Of a DNA stretch of 64,000 nt, positions 21,016 to 33,862 are shown piece after piece. The position numbers and the translations under genes are program-made. Below the pieces are notes generated by a model. That model was not told the DNA's origin. It did not search any database and saw only the letters and a program-made list of their open reading frames with translations. The stretch spans positions 868,001 through 932,000 of the forward strand of contig JAGMWG010000004.1 of assembly GCA_020744225.1 (NCBI GenBank), in the 5' to 3' direction. How positions within the stretch are numbered: the stretch's first letter is position 1; every line of letters begins with the position of its first letter. The DNA comes from Paraphoma chrysanthemicola. Its lineage: Eukaryota; Ascomycota; Dothideomycetes; Pleosporales; Phaeosphaeriaceae.

Positions 21016-22761
21016 ATGAAGAACGTAGCATTGCTTGCGGCAGCTGCCCTGGCTCCTGCCATCAACGCCCAAGGCAGTCTCTATCAGCAATGTGCATAGC
21101 CCACAGAAGTTTCGATATATGCAAAGGCTTACACTGCAATAGGTGGTGGCATTGGTTTCTCTGGAAGCACCAGCTGTGTTTCAGGCGCATACTGCTCCAA
21201 GATCAATGACTGTATGTTCACTAGGAACCCTCCTCTGAGATAACAAGACTGATTACCCTCAGACTACTCTCAGTGTCTCCCGGGCACTGCCCCAGGCGCA
21301 ACCTCCGCAGCGGCCACTTCAAACGCAGCCACTTCAAGGACGGTTCCATCTTCAGCCACTCCCCCTCCGGCAACCACACTGAAGACAAGTGCTACCGCTA
21401 GCGGCCCAGCTACTGTAAGTTCGGCGGCACCAGTACCAGATTCGGGTAACCCGCTCAAGGGCAAGAGCTTTTTTGCCAACCCGTACTATTCTTCTGAGGT
21501 CTACAGCCTGGCATCGCCTTCCCTTGTCGCTGCTGGCTCCACAGCTCTTGCTGCTAAGGCTACCAACGTCGCCAAGGTGCCCTCGTTCTATTGGCTGTAA
21601 GTACCTTACCCAATGTTTGCATTCTTTCTTGTCGTGTCTAACATGCATACAGCGATGTTCGTGCCAAGGTCCCAATGGTCTCAACCTTCGCGAAAGAGGT
21701 CCAGAAGCAGAACGCTGCAGGCGCAAACCTGGTTCTCCCACTGGTAGTCTACGACCTTCCCGAGCGTGATTGCGCAGCCCTGGCTTCCAACGGCGAACTT
21801 TCCGTCGCCAAGAACGGCACCCTGCTGTACAAGGAGTACATTGACCAGATCGCCGCGCAAATCAAGCAATTCCCTGACGTTACTTTCGTGCTTGTCATCG
21901 GTAAGCCATATCAATGAACCCCAACACTTGCACAGTGCTGACAATGATTTTCTAGAACCCGACAGTCTTGCCAACATGGTTACAAACCTCAACGTCCCCA
22001 AGTGTGCCTTCGCCGAGCCGATTTACAAGGAACTCACCACCTACGCCATCAAGGGCCTCAACCTCAAGAACGTAGTCATGTACCTCGACGCGGGCCACGC
22101 GGGCTGGCTCGGCTGGCCTGCCAACATCGGCCCCGCCGCCGACTTGTTCGCAAAGTTGTACAAAGACGCAGGCTCACCCGCTTCCGTCCGCGGTTTCGCG
22201 ACTAACGTTGCCAACTACAATGCGTGGTCCATCGCTACGTGCCCGGCATACACAACACCCAATGTCAACTGCGACGAGAAGCGCTATGTCAATGCGTTTG
22301 CGCCGCTTTTGGCCGCCAGGGGTTTCCCGGCTCACTTCATCACTGACACTAGTATGTCTTGTCCAACACCCACCCGCAACCTTCCTTCTTTCCCTTCCTT
22401 TCCCCTTCCCTTACCTTCCCCTCCCCCTCCACTCCTCACCTCCACCTGAATAACACCAACTAACGCAAAAACAGGCCGCAACGGCGTCCAGCCCACCAAG
22501 CAACAAGCATGGGGCAACTGGTGCAACGTGATTGGCACTGGCTTCGGTATCCGTCCCAGCACTACCACCGACGACCCTCTTCTCGATGCCTTCGTGTGGG
22601 TCAAGCCCGGTGGCGAGGGCGACGGCACGAGCGACACCAGCGCTGTGCGATATGATGCCAAGTGCGGATCTCCTGATGCGTTGAAGCCGGCACCCGAGGC
22701 GGGAAGCTGGTTCCAGGCGTACTTTACGCAGTTGCTTGTCAATGCGAACCCGGCCTTTTAG
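21016..22761 (+). CDS. cel6A: GH6 cellobiohydrolase with N-terminal CBM1 (Cel6A type)
   Basis: Six exons (21016-21091, 21143-21211, 21263-21596, 21653-21900, 21956-22351, 22475-22761) join to 469 residues. Introns are 51-56 nt except the last (123 nt, pyrimidine-rich). Order: signal peptide (1-18), cellulose-binding CBM1 split by two introns (SLYQQC|GGIGFSGSTSCVSG and KINDY|YSQCL), an Ala/Ser/Thr/Pro linker with GNPLKGKSFFANPYY, then the GH6 barrel. Family signatures are visible: VVYDLPERDCAA with the catalytic acid Asp, IEPDSLANMVTN, DAGHAGWLGWPAN, and WVKPGGEGDG near the C terminus. Length is typical for CBHII. It cuts cellobiose from the non-reducing ends of cellulose chains outside the cell. 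The gene converges with the catalase gene, 225 bases between stop codons. Confidence 0.95.
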
Positions 22762-22986
22762 AGCGTCTAGGATGAGAGGAAGCCATGGAGGGAGTTTCTT
22801 GTAAATAGATTCGAAGGGGGAGCTTTTTGCGGAAAATTGCGCCTGCTTTGGAATGGTACATACTTTCAAGGGCCTTGGATCACTACAGCCACGTCAAGAG
22901 AATAGATTCGTTCACTCGTTGGTATCATTTTGTTCTTATTCTTGATTCCACAGCGCATTGCACCGAAACTACATCCGCGCATCAAA

Positions 22987-25366
22987 CTAGTACGCAACCA
23001 TGGAATTCAGGCCCGCCAACTCGCGATCAAAGTTCTTATGCTGCGAGATTGCAAACGTGTACGCGCTCACAAAGTCCGTCGCGCCCTTCGCCATCTTGAC
23101 CGCCTCCTTGAAGCTCTCAGGCTTGACCTGGCTCGCAGTCACAACGCCGTAGCTCTCGACGACATCGCCCGCAGTCGAGAACTGCATGCCCGGCAGATCG
23201 ACCGCCTGGCGGACGAAATCGACAGCTTCGCCCGTCGCGCCAATGGCTTTGAGATGGCCAAATGCTTCGCGGACCCAGTGTACGGCGCGGCCGTTCTTGC
23301 GCAGTGTTTCGACTGATTTGGCGCCGCCGGGGACGAAGACGCTGTCGAACATTGTGGAACGCATGCCTTCGAGGTGGTGGTCTGCTTGGACGCCACCGGA
23401 GCTCTTGTCTTCGCCATCGGCGTAGATCTTGTTTCGTCTGGGGCTGATTGTGAAAGGAAGAGCACCTGCAGCAGTCAAGGCGGCCTTGATGCCGTTATAA
23501 GCAACTTGGTCGTAGCCGTCGGCGATGAGAATGGCAACCATGCGGGTTGCGATGGTCGGAGTTTCGGGCATGTATTCCAGCTGCGAAAGACCCTTGGCTT
23601 TCTTGTTGTGCTTTGGTCGAATTTGCTCTGTTGGAATGTCGCCGCCTACCATTTCAGAGACTTTCTGGGCCAACTCGAGATCGATCTCGCAGAGGCGGTC
23701 GCAGATGCGATTGTACACAATTGGGTCGTCGCAATGATCCAGTTCGAAGGCAAAGGCATTCATGGCATGCATCTTTTCTGGCTCCGAGAGTGAGTTGTAG
23801 AACAGTTCAGCCTGATTCTTGTGCTCCTTGAATTTCTTGCTCTGGAGACGGGCCTTGATGCCAGCCACCTTCGCTGGGAAGTCCATGTACGCGCCTTCCT
23901 CTGCTTTCGCAGGTGGTACGGCCTCGAAGCGGTTCGGCCAGTAATTGATCTTGCCCTTTGTGATGGTGTGTCGCATGGCGCCATCGCGGTTGAAGTTCAT
24001 GACAGGACAGACAGGCTTGTTGATAGGAAGCTCCTGGAAGTTAACGCCCAGTCGTGAGAGCTGCGTGTCGGCGTACGAAAAGTTACGGCCTTGCAGCAGC
24101 GGGTCATCGCTGAAGCCAATGCCCGGCACGAGATGTCCGGTGCAGAAGGCAACTTGCTCAGTCTGAGTGAAGAACTCGTCGGGGTTCCTGTTCAGCTCCA
24201 GCTGGCCAATATATCGGATCGGCACCAGCTCTTCCGGCCAGACCTTTGTTGCGTCAAGGATGTCAAAGTCAAAGTCGTTCTCTTTGCCTTCAGGAATGAC
24301 CTGGATACCAAACTTCCACTTGGGGTAGGCTCCACTCTCGATGGCCATCCACAAATCCTTGCGATGGAAGTCTGGATCTTGTCCGGCAATTTTCAGGGCC
24401 TCGTCCCAGACGAAACTGTGGACACCAAGTTCTGGGGTAAAGATAAACTTGACAAAGTGTCTCTCGCCCTTGTCGTTGATGAGAGTGAAAGTGTTGACGC
24501 CGAAACCTTGCATCATGCGATATGATCGCGGAATGGTTCGGTCCGACATGGCCCAAAAGAACATGTGCGTGGCCTCTGGATGCATGTATTGAAAATCCTA
24601 GCACATCATGAGCGGGTTTTCGTCTCGCAATTGGCCCTAAGAGCTTACCCAGAAATTGTTATGCGCCGATTGCGCCTGTGGAATCTCGTTATCTGGCTCG
24701 GGCTTACCCGCGTGAATGACCTAGAAGGATTGGAGTATCAGTAAATGTCGCACTGGCGGTCGTACACTGTTGTACTCACATCTGGAAACTTCATTGCGTC
24801 TTGAATGAAGAATACAGGAATGTTGTTTCCAACAATATCCCAATTGCCCTCCTCGGTGTAGAACTTGCACGCGAATCCGCGAACATCGCGCACAGTGTCT
24901 GCTGATCCACGACTACCTAGTACCGTTGAAAAGCGCAGGAACACAGGCGTCTCACGAGACGTGTCCGTCAAAACACCTGCGGAAGTGACATCGGAAGCCG
25001 ACTCAAAGAGCGTGAATTTGCCAAAAGCACCAGAGCCACGAGCATGAACCACGCGTTCCGGGATGCGTTCATGGTCGAAACGGTGGATCTAATCTGGTCA
25101 GGTCAAGTGAGGTGAAGCGTAGTTGTCAGCTATACCTTCTCCCGCGCGAAGTGGTCTTCAAGCAGCAAAGGGCCCTGCTTGTCATCACTCGCCACCCTGA
25201 GCCAGTCGTCGGTGTTGTTCTGCTTGACTCCATAGTCGCTTGTCATCTTCCAGCTCTTGTCGTTCGCGTCTTTTGTGTTCGCTGCAAGGTCAGCGACCTT
25301 CTGAGACGTTGCGCTCGTCATGTCCTTCGCCTTCTCCGCAACGTTTGAGAGAATCTGAGATGCCAT
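22987..25366 (-). CDS. Large-subunit monofunctional catalase
   Basis: Four exons on the minus strand (25366-25136, 25088-24780, 24720-24649, 24597-22987) join to 740 residues; introns 47, 59 and 51 nt. Family landmarks: the catalytic His in VVHARGSGAFG, the Asn in GNWDIVGNNIP, and the haem-ligand Tyr in GRNFSYADTQLSRLG. From about residue 570 the protein has the extra C-terminal flavodoxin/DJ-1-like domain of large catalases (TRMVAILIADGYD, DSVFVPGG). It breaks down hydrogen peroxide. No signal peptide is seen (start MASQILSNVAEKAKDM), pointing to an intracellular, possibly spore-type catalase (CatA-like) rather than the secreted form; that last point is inference. Confidence 0.94.
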
Positions 25367-28300
25367 GTATCGTTATCAATTGCAATGGCAATTGAGGTCT
25401 TGGTTATAATTGGCAGTGTTTAAGATTGTTGGTGGCCTCTCTTCTTGTACACACCGCTTATGGCAGCCGTACTTTCCAGTGTTTACATTTTGACGTCACT
25501 TCTACGTTTTTCCTCGCAGCGACACCGCAGCTTGCTCAACCACGCTTCCGCGGGTCCTTTTTGAGGTCGTCGTCCGTGTCCCTGCAACGCGCCTCCGCAG
25601 TAAAATTCGCGGTGGTCCAATCAAAGACACTCCAATGAACATCTTATCAATTCTTGCACGCGGATGTGAATGCCGGACGTCGCCGGGCACTCTGCTCGAG
25701 TCACACATTGCCATGTTTGCGCATCCTGGCTAAGTCGGCATTCCCTATGCTGAAAAATATGTCTTCGTGTATGGTGGATTGGAAAAATTTGCTAATCTGC
25801 GAGTTAACAGCGTTGTGATGAACACTTTTCCAGAACACGGCTCGCTTCTTTCATGTAGCATTGGGTATGTTTCTGGACCTGGAAAATTGTCCGCAGACAT
25901 CCGGTCACTTGTAGTACCGCGAGTGCAAGTCTGCCAGTGAGCAAAGGTGAGGTCAGCTGATGTGAACTGTTGCAGCATTGTGACGTGTGTGCTTGGAGGT
26001 GCGGGGTCAAATGCCGCATAATAAAAAGAACCCCCACCATAGCTCTTCTAAGGCAATAGTCGAGATATGAGGACGTGATCACACTAGATAATGGACATTG
26101 AACTTCGGGTGTGATGAGTGATCACCAGCGTAGATTGTCCCACTTAGGAGCTAGCGATCGTGCCAAGACCGCGAGAAGAGCCACTCAGAGGATGTACTTA
26201 CGGGACTACAGCGGCCTCGGCTTGAGACAACGTATGCACTGTCGTGATGTCCGTTGGGAAGATGTCGCGAGAACCATTGCCAGCGTCGGATAATCTCCTA
26301 GCCACGCCCAATGTAGCAATAAGAGCGGTGGGATAAGACTGTGCAGCGAGGCGCCCCTGAAGCCTCAGGGAAACCCCGGAGCTTCTCCGCGAACACGAAG
26401 TCTAAGGAACGGACGACGCGGCCACGCTGGACGCTAAGCCCAATTGTGATCCTCGGTTCAAAGGTAATCGGAGAGTTAAAAGTTAAACGCGATTTCGTTC
26501 AATGCTAAACGCGCTAATTGATCGTGAAGTTTAGTCCGAACTGTGCACGAATTTGAATGCAATTCTTGCGCAGGTGGCTGGAGGTTAAAGTCGGTCTCGC
26601 TTTCGCCTTCCACACATACAATCAGAACTCGTGAACTTGAAGCGGGCGCGCCGAGTCTTTTGAGCCGGACTAATGTACTGTCTAACAGCGGGCCTTGTCA
26701 TGTTCGCTCACCGGAAGAGATATCTTGCATCCGTTCGTGTACCTGTGCAAGCGGCACTAGCTCAGAATGTCCGCCGGATCGGATGTAGAACGCCGAGTTC
26801 AAGTTCTCGTGTGCGTCGACAAGGCATTCACGATTAGGCGTTACAAATAGCAACAGCCAAAATTATTTTGTGCTGGGTCGCAGAAACACATCGCGAGCGG
26901 GCCGATAAGCGCTGCCTGCGGATTCCAGATCCTCATCCGGGTGGTGGTCTTCGGCATAGAATTCGACCGTGGACTGTGGCACCTCTAGACGAGGGCCATA
27001 TCTGGGGTCCATTGATCTACGAAGATCTGCACTGCATCACGACCTTCACAACCGTGCACCGTCCAGGACTTATGTCAAAGCCCAAAGGTCTCTATGTGGG
27101 CATGGTTGGGCTTGGATGTCCAGACAGGATCGGCTGCGACGCAGACCATCATCTCCCTACCTCATGAAGGCTCCGAACACACAAATGTCGATGGCGTGCG
27201 AAATGCTTAATCTTTGGCGCCCGGGCCCTCCGCCAGAATCGGCGACTCTGAAGCGGAAGAGAATACAGCGCAGTAGGACCGACGCCACGAGTGAAAATCG
27301 GATGAGAGCGATGGCTGACTTGACACGCTGTTGTGCCGCAGAGGATCATGCACACCCTTGAGAACTCGACGCTTTTGTGTTGCAAGTTAGCACATGATGC
27401 TGCTGACAATTCTGTAATTGTTAGTGCATAGAAGGGTCCGGATGCTCGAATTGCCCGCAAGGATTGGCCCGTACTGATGCCTGCGAGTGCTACAGTCCGA
27501 AAGACGGTGAAGGGCGAGGTGGGAAATCATGGTAAACATAGTTTCAGAGAGCGAAGTATAGCCGTAAAATCTGCTGCTGATGAACACGCAGGCCGTGGCC
27601 GAGGCCTGGAGGATAATCAAATTAGAAGATCGGCGACTGAGCGACACTCCAGGGCAGCTGCACATGGCCCTTTCAAGTCGTAAAGTTTGCTTGCAGAATA
27701 GTATCGTGAGTTTTGCAGGGCAAAAGCACCGATGTCAATGCGTCCCCGCATGGAGCGCGATAGGCGAGTAGGAATCATGAGTGAAAGAAGCCAAGTGGGA
27801 CATCCTGGTCCTCACCGGCACTTGACCCCGGTTTGGCGAAGCCGAAGTACTATTCTCGTCGTCTCGTTCGATTGTTGCGTTGCGGTGCTGGGAACAAGGA
27901 ATTATGGTCTGCGCAGCTGCTGGACCTTTTGCGCTCACAGTTTAATTGACATGTCCTGGGGCAAGCGAGACCACCTGGGTTTCGATTCCCACCACAGTCC
28001 AGTTTGCTGAAGCGGAGCTTTGGTGATGCAGATATTGGTACGTGTGAGCGCGGACGAAGCACGCGAATTTGCGCATGGATGTTGGGCACGGCTGCTGAAA
28101 CAGAACAAGTCAGTCGGTCGATCACATCGCATGAAAGCGCATTTACGGTTTGCAAGGCTGCTGCAGGAAGGGTATCGACGGTTCTCGTGAGGCGTCAGCC
28201 CACTCGGGCTCGCTGCGATGTATCGTCCGTTGCTGCAGGAAAAGTTTACTTTTTCGCTACGAAGATGCAGCCGCTGTGCAGGTGGTCGCACCAAGGGCGA

Positions 28301-29866
28301 TCTGGTGCGCGCGGGCCGAAAGGCTAGAGCGTTTTAGGAAGCGCCACTCTGTGCCATCCTTGCCGCCGTTTGAACGACGTGAAACAGATTTTTGACAGGC
28401 GACACAACATACGTCGAGCTCATTTGTATCGCGACCAACCGCCCGCAATGGACCTGGGACGGCGCATATGACCCTTCTGGCTCCGCAATTGTCATGTCGC
28501 TGAGCAGCTGTTGGCCGGCAATTGCAACGTCAGCGGCATGTACGCTACGAGGGGAGTCGATATGGTCATGCTGTTGTCCATGGCTGGCCGGCATGCTGGA
28601 CGACTGACAGGCCAGAGATGTACACAATACAGGCACGCCGGGCTCTTTTCGAAGCGTGAGCAGCAGAGACTCCCGTTGCGCTTCACGGCACTTGCTACTT
28701 GGCTGCTGCCCTTGGCGATGCGCAAGTGCAAAGCAAGGACTGTCCTTATGGCAGCCAATGTTGCACCCGTACCCGTTGGATGTGGAGCGGACACTATGCA
28801 TCACGGCATGACAAACTCTGCTGCTCGACGCTTCGTCGAGGCTGAGAGGACGAGGGTGCCATGCGAGGCCGTTGTACAACGCGAAGCACTGGAGCCAGGG
28901 TGCATTCCGCCAGACGCCGAAACGAGCGGCGTGCACACGCTGAAGGAGATCTGTCATGGCGACGGCGTGTGTGTGTTGTTTGAAGCCGCGACGCGACTCA
29001 GAGATGCAGGAACAGCTCCGCTTCTGGTCCGACCAAAGAGGGAAGGCGCGGGTAGGAGGAGGGCAGCGCTGCAGTCTGCCGCAATGCACTGCACGGAGCC
29101 TCGGCCGGCCAGGCAATGGACGTTGCAGGCCGGCAGCAAACGCTGTGCAGAGCGAGGTACGACGACAGTCGTCAGCCCTGTCGAATGAGCGCGGTGGGCA
29201 GCGAGTGCGTGACGAGGAGTGGGCGGATGGTGCTCCGGGGGGATCTGCGAGGGCTAAGGCGCGGCATAGCGTGTGGGAGCCGGCTAATGTTGAGCCCTGT
29301 GTGGTGGCGCGTGTGCGATGATAATGGGCTTTGCTATGGGCGAGCGATGCCATGTGACATTGGAATTGGGGACGGCCAGCACCAGCACCAGCGGCCAGCA
29401 AAGGCCCTCAGCGCCGTTGAGCTCGACGACGCCCCGAGGCCACGGTGGTGCGCCGGCTCTTTCCCACCAATGCCGCAGCGCAGACCGCAGCGGACCCTGG
29501 CAGTGCGCGTGTGCGGCGAGGGCGTCGTCGAGAGACGAACGGCGACGAGGGAGCTAGTCGACTGAGCGCAGCGCAGCGCAGGCCATCTAGCTGCTACGCT
29601 GCTGCAGCTGCATGGTCGGACGTCGAGCAACCTCTGCGGCAGCGATTGGGCAGCTCCGCGTGTGGGCCACGACCACCGCGCACTGCAGGAGGGGCGTCAA
29701 TAGGCGGGATGGCCCCGGGCTAGCCCTGCTATCCTGGCCGGCATGGCGTGGAGGCTAACGTCTCTCTCCGTGCAGCAACGGTTTACACGACTTTGTTGCA
29801 AACCGCAGTAACTTAATTTAACGACTGTTAAGGTACCGCCTGTCCGGCTCGCCGCAATGGCTCTGC
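25367..29866. other. Long gene-poor region
   Basis: About 4.5 kb with no gene I can support. Between about 28300 and 29750 the sequence is GC-rich and open frames overlap in several phases on both strands (up to 355 codons on the minus strand), which is what low stop-codon density produces rather than coding. No transposase, reverse transcriptase or terminal repeat was recognised. Confidence 0.45.
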
Positions 29867-29873
29867 TATAAAA
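29867..29873 (+). promoter_or_regulatory. TATA box for the small Cys-rich protein gene
   Basis: TATAAAA lies about 430 bases before the ATG at 30304 and is followed by a long CT-rich stretch typical of fungal leaders. It fits a core promoter with an unusually long 5' leader. Inference from sequence only. Confidence 0.4.
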
Positions 29874-30078
29874 CTTTGCGTGCCCGGCTACATCCCTTCA
29901 GGACGCTCCGACCACTCGCACCGCTCCGCACCCGTCTGCTTCCCTCGCGCTGCTTAGTAGCGTAGCATAGCTGCACCCGTCCTCAGCACAGTACCTTGCG
30001 TGCTCGCTGCCCTTTGCTCCTCCCCCGGCCACCAGCACCCACAGCGACCTTGGGTTTCCCAACTCCCACGCCGGCCGT

Positions 30079-30111
30079 GCCTGCCTGCCTGCCTGCCTAC
30101 CTGCCTGCCTC
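30079..30111. repeat. CTGC tetranucleotide microsatellite
   Basis: Eight near-perfect CTGC units, one changed to CTAC, inside the presumed 5' leader of the gene at 30304. Confidence 0.8.
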
Positions 30112-30303
30112 CGCCCCATTGCTCCTGCCACTCTCGCCCGAGCCGCGCTCGCACCGGCACCGTCTCAGTCGCTCTTCCAGTCATTGTCTGCGTTGAGAAG
30201 GAGCTCCCCGCCCGCCAGCCAATCAGCGCGTCCCACGCCCCACCCCGCCTTGCTCCCTCACAGTGCCGCGACGCCCGCGACCGACTGCCCCTCAGCACCA
30301 GCC

Positions 30304-30450
30304 ATGTGCATCAAGGTCGTCCACAAATATGGCTGTGGTCACGAGGAGGTCGAGAAGGCCGAGTGTGCAAAGTCGAGATCGGCGCGGTGCGGCGTCGAGA
30401 CGGTCAAGACTGTCAAGCACGAAGAAAAGTGCGATCGCTGCGACTGCTAG
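30304..30450 (+). CDS. Tiny Cys-rich protein (48 aa)
   Basis: ATG 30304 opens a 48-residue protein starting MCIKVVHKYGCGHEE and ending KCDRCDC. Six cysteines and two histidines arranged as CGH, C, C, CDRC and a final C suggest a small metal-binding fold. Many ascomycetes have short proteins opening with an MC-x-K/R-x4-Y-x-CGH pattern, so I treat it as real despite its size. Function is unknown. It sits behind a TATA box and a leader of about 430 bases with a microsatellite, suggesting regulated expression. No signal peptide is present. Confidence 0.62.
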   Translation: MCIKVVHKYGCGHEEVEKAECAKSRSARCGVETVKTVKHEEKCDRCDC

Positions 30451-32554
30451 GAGGTGCGCCAGTCTCGCTTCGAGCCCGTTGTGTGTTACACGTGTCTGAC
30501 CCCGACTGCAGTGTGCAACCCCCAGACTCTATCCGGACGACGCAACACCCCACGAGTCACTCGAGCCAGAGGCACGCTCCACCGAGTGCTTGACCTGCTC
30601 GCACACCCTCGCCCCGCTCCAGCGCGCCAGTCGCCGCGAGCCTACATTCTCGACGCAACCAGCGTCTGCGCGGGGGTTGTCGCCCACTGCTGCATTTTAC
30701 GGCGTCACGGGGATCAAAAGTACTGGCGTTTAATGGGCATTGGCATTTCACTGGGCCTTGGATACCCCGAGTCCGGCGTTTTGAGTACAGGCTGGTGTCA
30801 GGACACTTCCCAACTTGTATTACTTCACTTTTACTTTCTTCACGGATACCAGGCTCTCTTAATTGCGTCGGTCACGCCACGAGCCGCGGGTGGCCCGAAT
30901 AGCTTCTTTCATTACCGTCTCGTTATTATTATCACGACATCATGTCAGTCGCCCCGCACTCCATTCCAGCGAGCTAGGGAGCAGTCTCAGTATACAACGA
31001 GCCAATTAATGTACGCGTGTCCGAGAAGGAGCATCACTGCTCTGGATGCGAACAGCCATCTTCAATGTCGAGCTATGCGCGCATTGTGCACTGCACAAAC
31101 GCAGACTAAACTTAGCACCAATCAAACGAGGCTGATTTGCCCTACAGCGACCAGCAGCGCAGCATGTGCATCACAGTCTGTGTCAATTGCCATTGCTTGC
31201 AACACCCGATATTGTCCACCGATGACAACCCGTACCTACATGGTCTCAGACCTCTGGTACGACGAGCAAACAGGGCTTGTAAGCTACCGATATTGCTAGG
31301 TAATGTCCAGTGATATAGCCTGGTCGCTGGAACCAGGTAATCGTAAACAGCAAAGCGCATCAACTTGTCTACAGCTGGGGTCTGATAGGACGAGATAAGT
31401 GAGAAGTCTCTTCTTTTCACTTCCATCATACACTGCAAGCTAGGATGGCGCAAGGCGGAACCCTTGATTTCTCGAGAGCCCGTGTCTGTCAGATGACACC
31501 TCAACCTCGGAATATGACTGCATCACGATCCTTCCGCTTCAGCAGAGGGACGGCCCGTGGCTACCTCTGGCGAGCACAGTCGGCGATGCCTTGATCACTT
31601 GGACACCTAGATGCAGTCCTTAAGCACCTGCCGCTTTGCTATGGCCCCAGAAAGAGGGGGCATCTTTGGCTTGCATGTGACGTTGAAGCCTGTAGTGGCC
31701 GTTGTTGAACGCAGGATTGGAACGATCGCCATATAGCCGAGTATGAAGCTATATGTGATGCTGTTATGCTTCAGGTCCCGCATGTACTCGCATGCAGCCA
31801 ACCGGGAAAACGTTCTTCTAGAAGCCATTCAGCCTGACATCCTTAATTGGCTCAACTCTCGGTTGAGGCACAAACCACCAGGCGTCATCGATTGTGATTA
31901 CGGTACCCTTGCTCTCCGCCACAGGCTCCGCGATATGATATTGACCCTCGGCAGTACTTGTTAATGTAATACCGTTGAATAGTGGCTGGTCCGTGTGTGA
32001 TTTGGCGATTGGCGTCGTCAGTTTAATATACGGGTGACTAGCACCCAAGCCACTGATTGATTGAAATCCCAGTAACTGCGCTGCGTCTTGCTCTCCGCCT
32101 TGCCTTGCCCTATGAGAAGTCGCCTTGATGAACCTAGCAACCCCAGAGGCGATCTGCGGCATGGAGGCGCCACGAGGCGCACATGCAGCAACGCCATGCG
32201 GCTCTATCCTCGCCCGTTTGCTTCACCAAACAATCTGAGGTCGTTGTCGTTCCATGCATGATGAGCTGCTGAACTCTGATTTTGAGCTCAGCCTCATGCA
32301 CGCGAACGAAATCCTCCCAAAGTGACCGGCACGACACCAACACGAAGTTCAAGCGCTCGCTGCAGAGGGGAGGGGATGGTCACATTATTTTATTGGTGGC
32401 ATATCCACGGCGTTAAGAGAGAACAACCGAGCCGTCCGCAACATACGCTGAGTGGCCGCAGCTTCCAAGGTTTGTGCGCGCTCGGACGGCCGATGCCATT
32501 TTCGGAACTTCCAGTCTCCACATCCTTTTAAACACCCAACATCCAACCTTAGTC
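30451..32554. other. Intergenic upstream of mdm12
   Basis: No supported gene. A 281-codon frame at 30454-31299 starts at GTG and has random-looking composition. A minus-strand 114-codon frame at 31818-32162 is the least unlikely, but no motif supports it. Confidence 0.45.
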
Positions 32555-33862
32555 ATGTCGATTGATATCAACTGGGATACGTTGACAGGCGGTGCGGACG
32601 GAGTCGCGCGCGCAGAGACGATACGGGCGTTTATACACGACAAATTTCAGCAGGTGACGCTGCCGCGTTTCATTCGCTCGGTCCACGTCCACTCATTCGA
32701 TTTCGGGAGTGCGTCCCCGGAAATCGAGATCAAAGACATATGCGATCCGCTGCCAGACTTTTACGAAGAGGATGAAGATTATCCAGACGACGACGAGGAT
32801 GACGACGACGCGGCACGGCGCGATAGTGAACCCCGTCATTCTGGCAGCTCTGCTCAGGAGCCGCCGCAAGAACGCCGTTCGCGAGAACCTAGCCAGCACG
32901 CGTCGCACACAAATGGACGCACAGCAACGCAATCACGTCTAGCGTCTGATCATGATCGTAGGAAGCAGCCCGATGGACGTACTATGCCAGCTCCTAGCGA
33001 GCAGTTGTCTAGTCCTCTACTGTCCAGAGCGCTAACACCAGGCATTCCTGGTGGTACATCGAACATCAACTACTTTCACCTTCCGCTTAGTGCTGGTCTT
33101 TCTGGTGCGACGACGCCTCTTGCTGCTGTGGCCGGCGCCCAGCTACAGGGCTGGCTCGACAATCCTTATGGTCGGCCATCCACTCCGACCAATATGCGTC
33201 TTCGTCATACTGCATCATTCAACTCTCTCACACTTACACCACAGTCACATCCAGATCCTGGCTCTCGCCCGTCGTCGCGACATCAGCAGGACGGCGAAAG
33301 GAGAAGGTCTTCTGCTGCATCAGACAACACGTCTTCTCAGCAGGGCTATGCTAGAACACCGTCTGTGTCACCTCATCGCATGCGGGAGAAAAGTCCCGAA
33401 GACATACAAGTCGTAGCACATGTGCAGTATTCTGGGGACGTCAAAATGTCACTCACCGCTGAGATTCTTCTGGATTACCCAATGCAAAGCTTCGTTGGCA
33501 TTCCTCTGAAGCTGAACATCACTGGACTGTCGTTTGATGGCGTTGCCATCTTGGCATACATTAAGAAGCGAGCACATTTCTGCTTCCTATCGCCCGACGA
33601 CGCGGAGGCACTAGTTGGTAGCGAGAACGGCTTCGAAGGCATACAGACTGACGCCCGTGGTGAACACGCACAGCCTGTTCAACGGCCCAAAATTGGAGGA
33701 TTGCTCGAAAACATCCGAGTGGAGAGCGAGATTGGGGGACAGGGCTCAGGGAAGCAAGTACTCAAGAATGTTGGGAAAGTGGAGTCGTTCGTTCTGGAGC
33801 AAGTCAGGCGCATCTTTGAGGATGAGTTTGTCTACCCGAGTTTCTGGACATTCCTCGTCTGA
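32555..33862 (+). CDS. mdm12: Mdm12, ERMES complex SMP-domain protein
   Basis: Intronless, 435 residues from ATG 32555 (MSIDINWDTLTGG). The N-terminal block ETIRAFIHDKFQQVTLPRF followed by IRSVHVHSFDFG and EIKDICDPLPDFYEED is diagnostic of Mdm12. The C-terminal SMP half contains VVAHVQYSGDVKMSLTAEIL and ends in VRRIFEDEFVYPSFWTFLV. Between them is a long disordered Ser/Pro/Arg insertion (about residues 75-285), normal in filamentous fungi. Mdm12 is the cytosolic link of the ER-mitochondria encounter structure with Mmm1, Mdm10 and Mdm34, and binds phospholipids for transfer between the two organelles. Role from the family; identity very sure. Confidence 0.95.
   Translation: MSIDINWDTLTGGADGVARAETIRAFIHDKFQQVTLPRFIRSVHVHSFDFGSASPEIEIKDICDPLPDFYEEDEDYPDDDEDDDDAARRDSEPRHSGSSAQEPPQERRSREPSQHASHTNGRTATQSRLASDHDRRKQPDGRTMPAPSEQLSSPLLSRALTPGIPGGTSNINYFHLPLSAGLSGATTPLAAVAGAQLQGWLDNPYGRPSTPTNMRLRHTASFNSLTLTPQSHPDPGSRPSSRHQQDGERRRSSAASDNTSSQQGYARTPSVSPHRMREKSPEDIQVVAHVQYSGDVKMSLTAEILLDYPMQSFVGIPLKLNITGLSFDGVAILAYIKKRAHFCFLSPDDAEALVGSENGFEGIQTDARGEHAQPVQRPKIGGLLENIRVESEIGGQGSGKQVLKNVGKVESFVLEQVRRIFEDEFVYPSFWTFLV

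Noticed and set aside
27955..28010. tRNA T-loop look-alike (GGGTTTCGATTCCC)
   Set aside because: Stem is only four pairs with an eight-base loop, and no acceptor or anticodon stem could be built around it.
28334..29401. 355-codon minus-strand open frame
   Set aside because: Lies in GC-rich sequence where other frames are also open (225 codons on the plus strand). Odd Ser/His/Cys/Arg composition, no motif, TTG-type start.
30454..31299. 281-codon plus-strand frame after the tiny Cys-rich gene
   Set aside because: GTG start, no domain, random-looking composition; more likely 3' flank.
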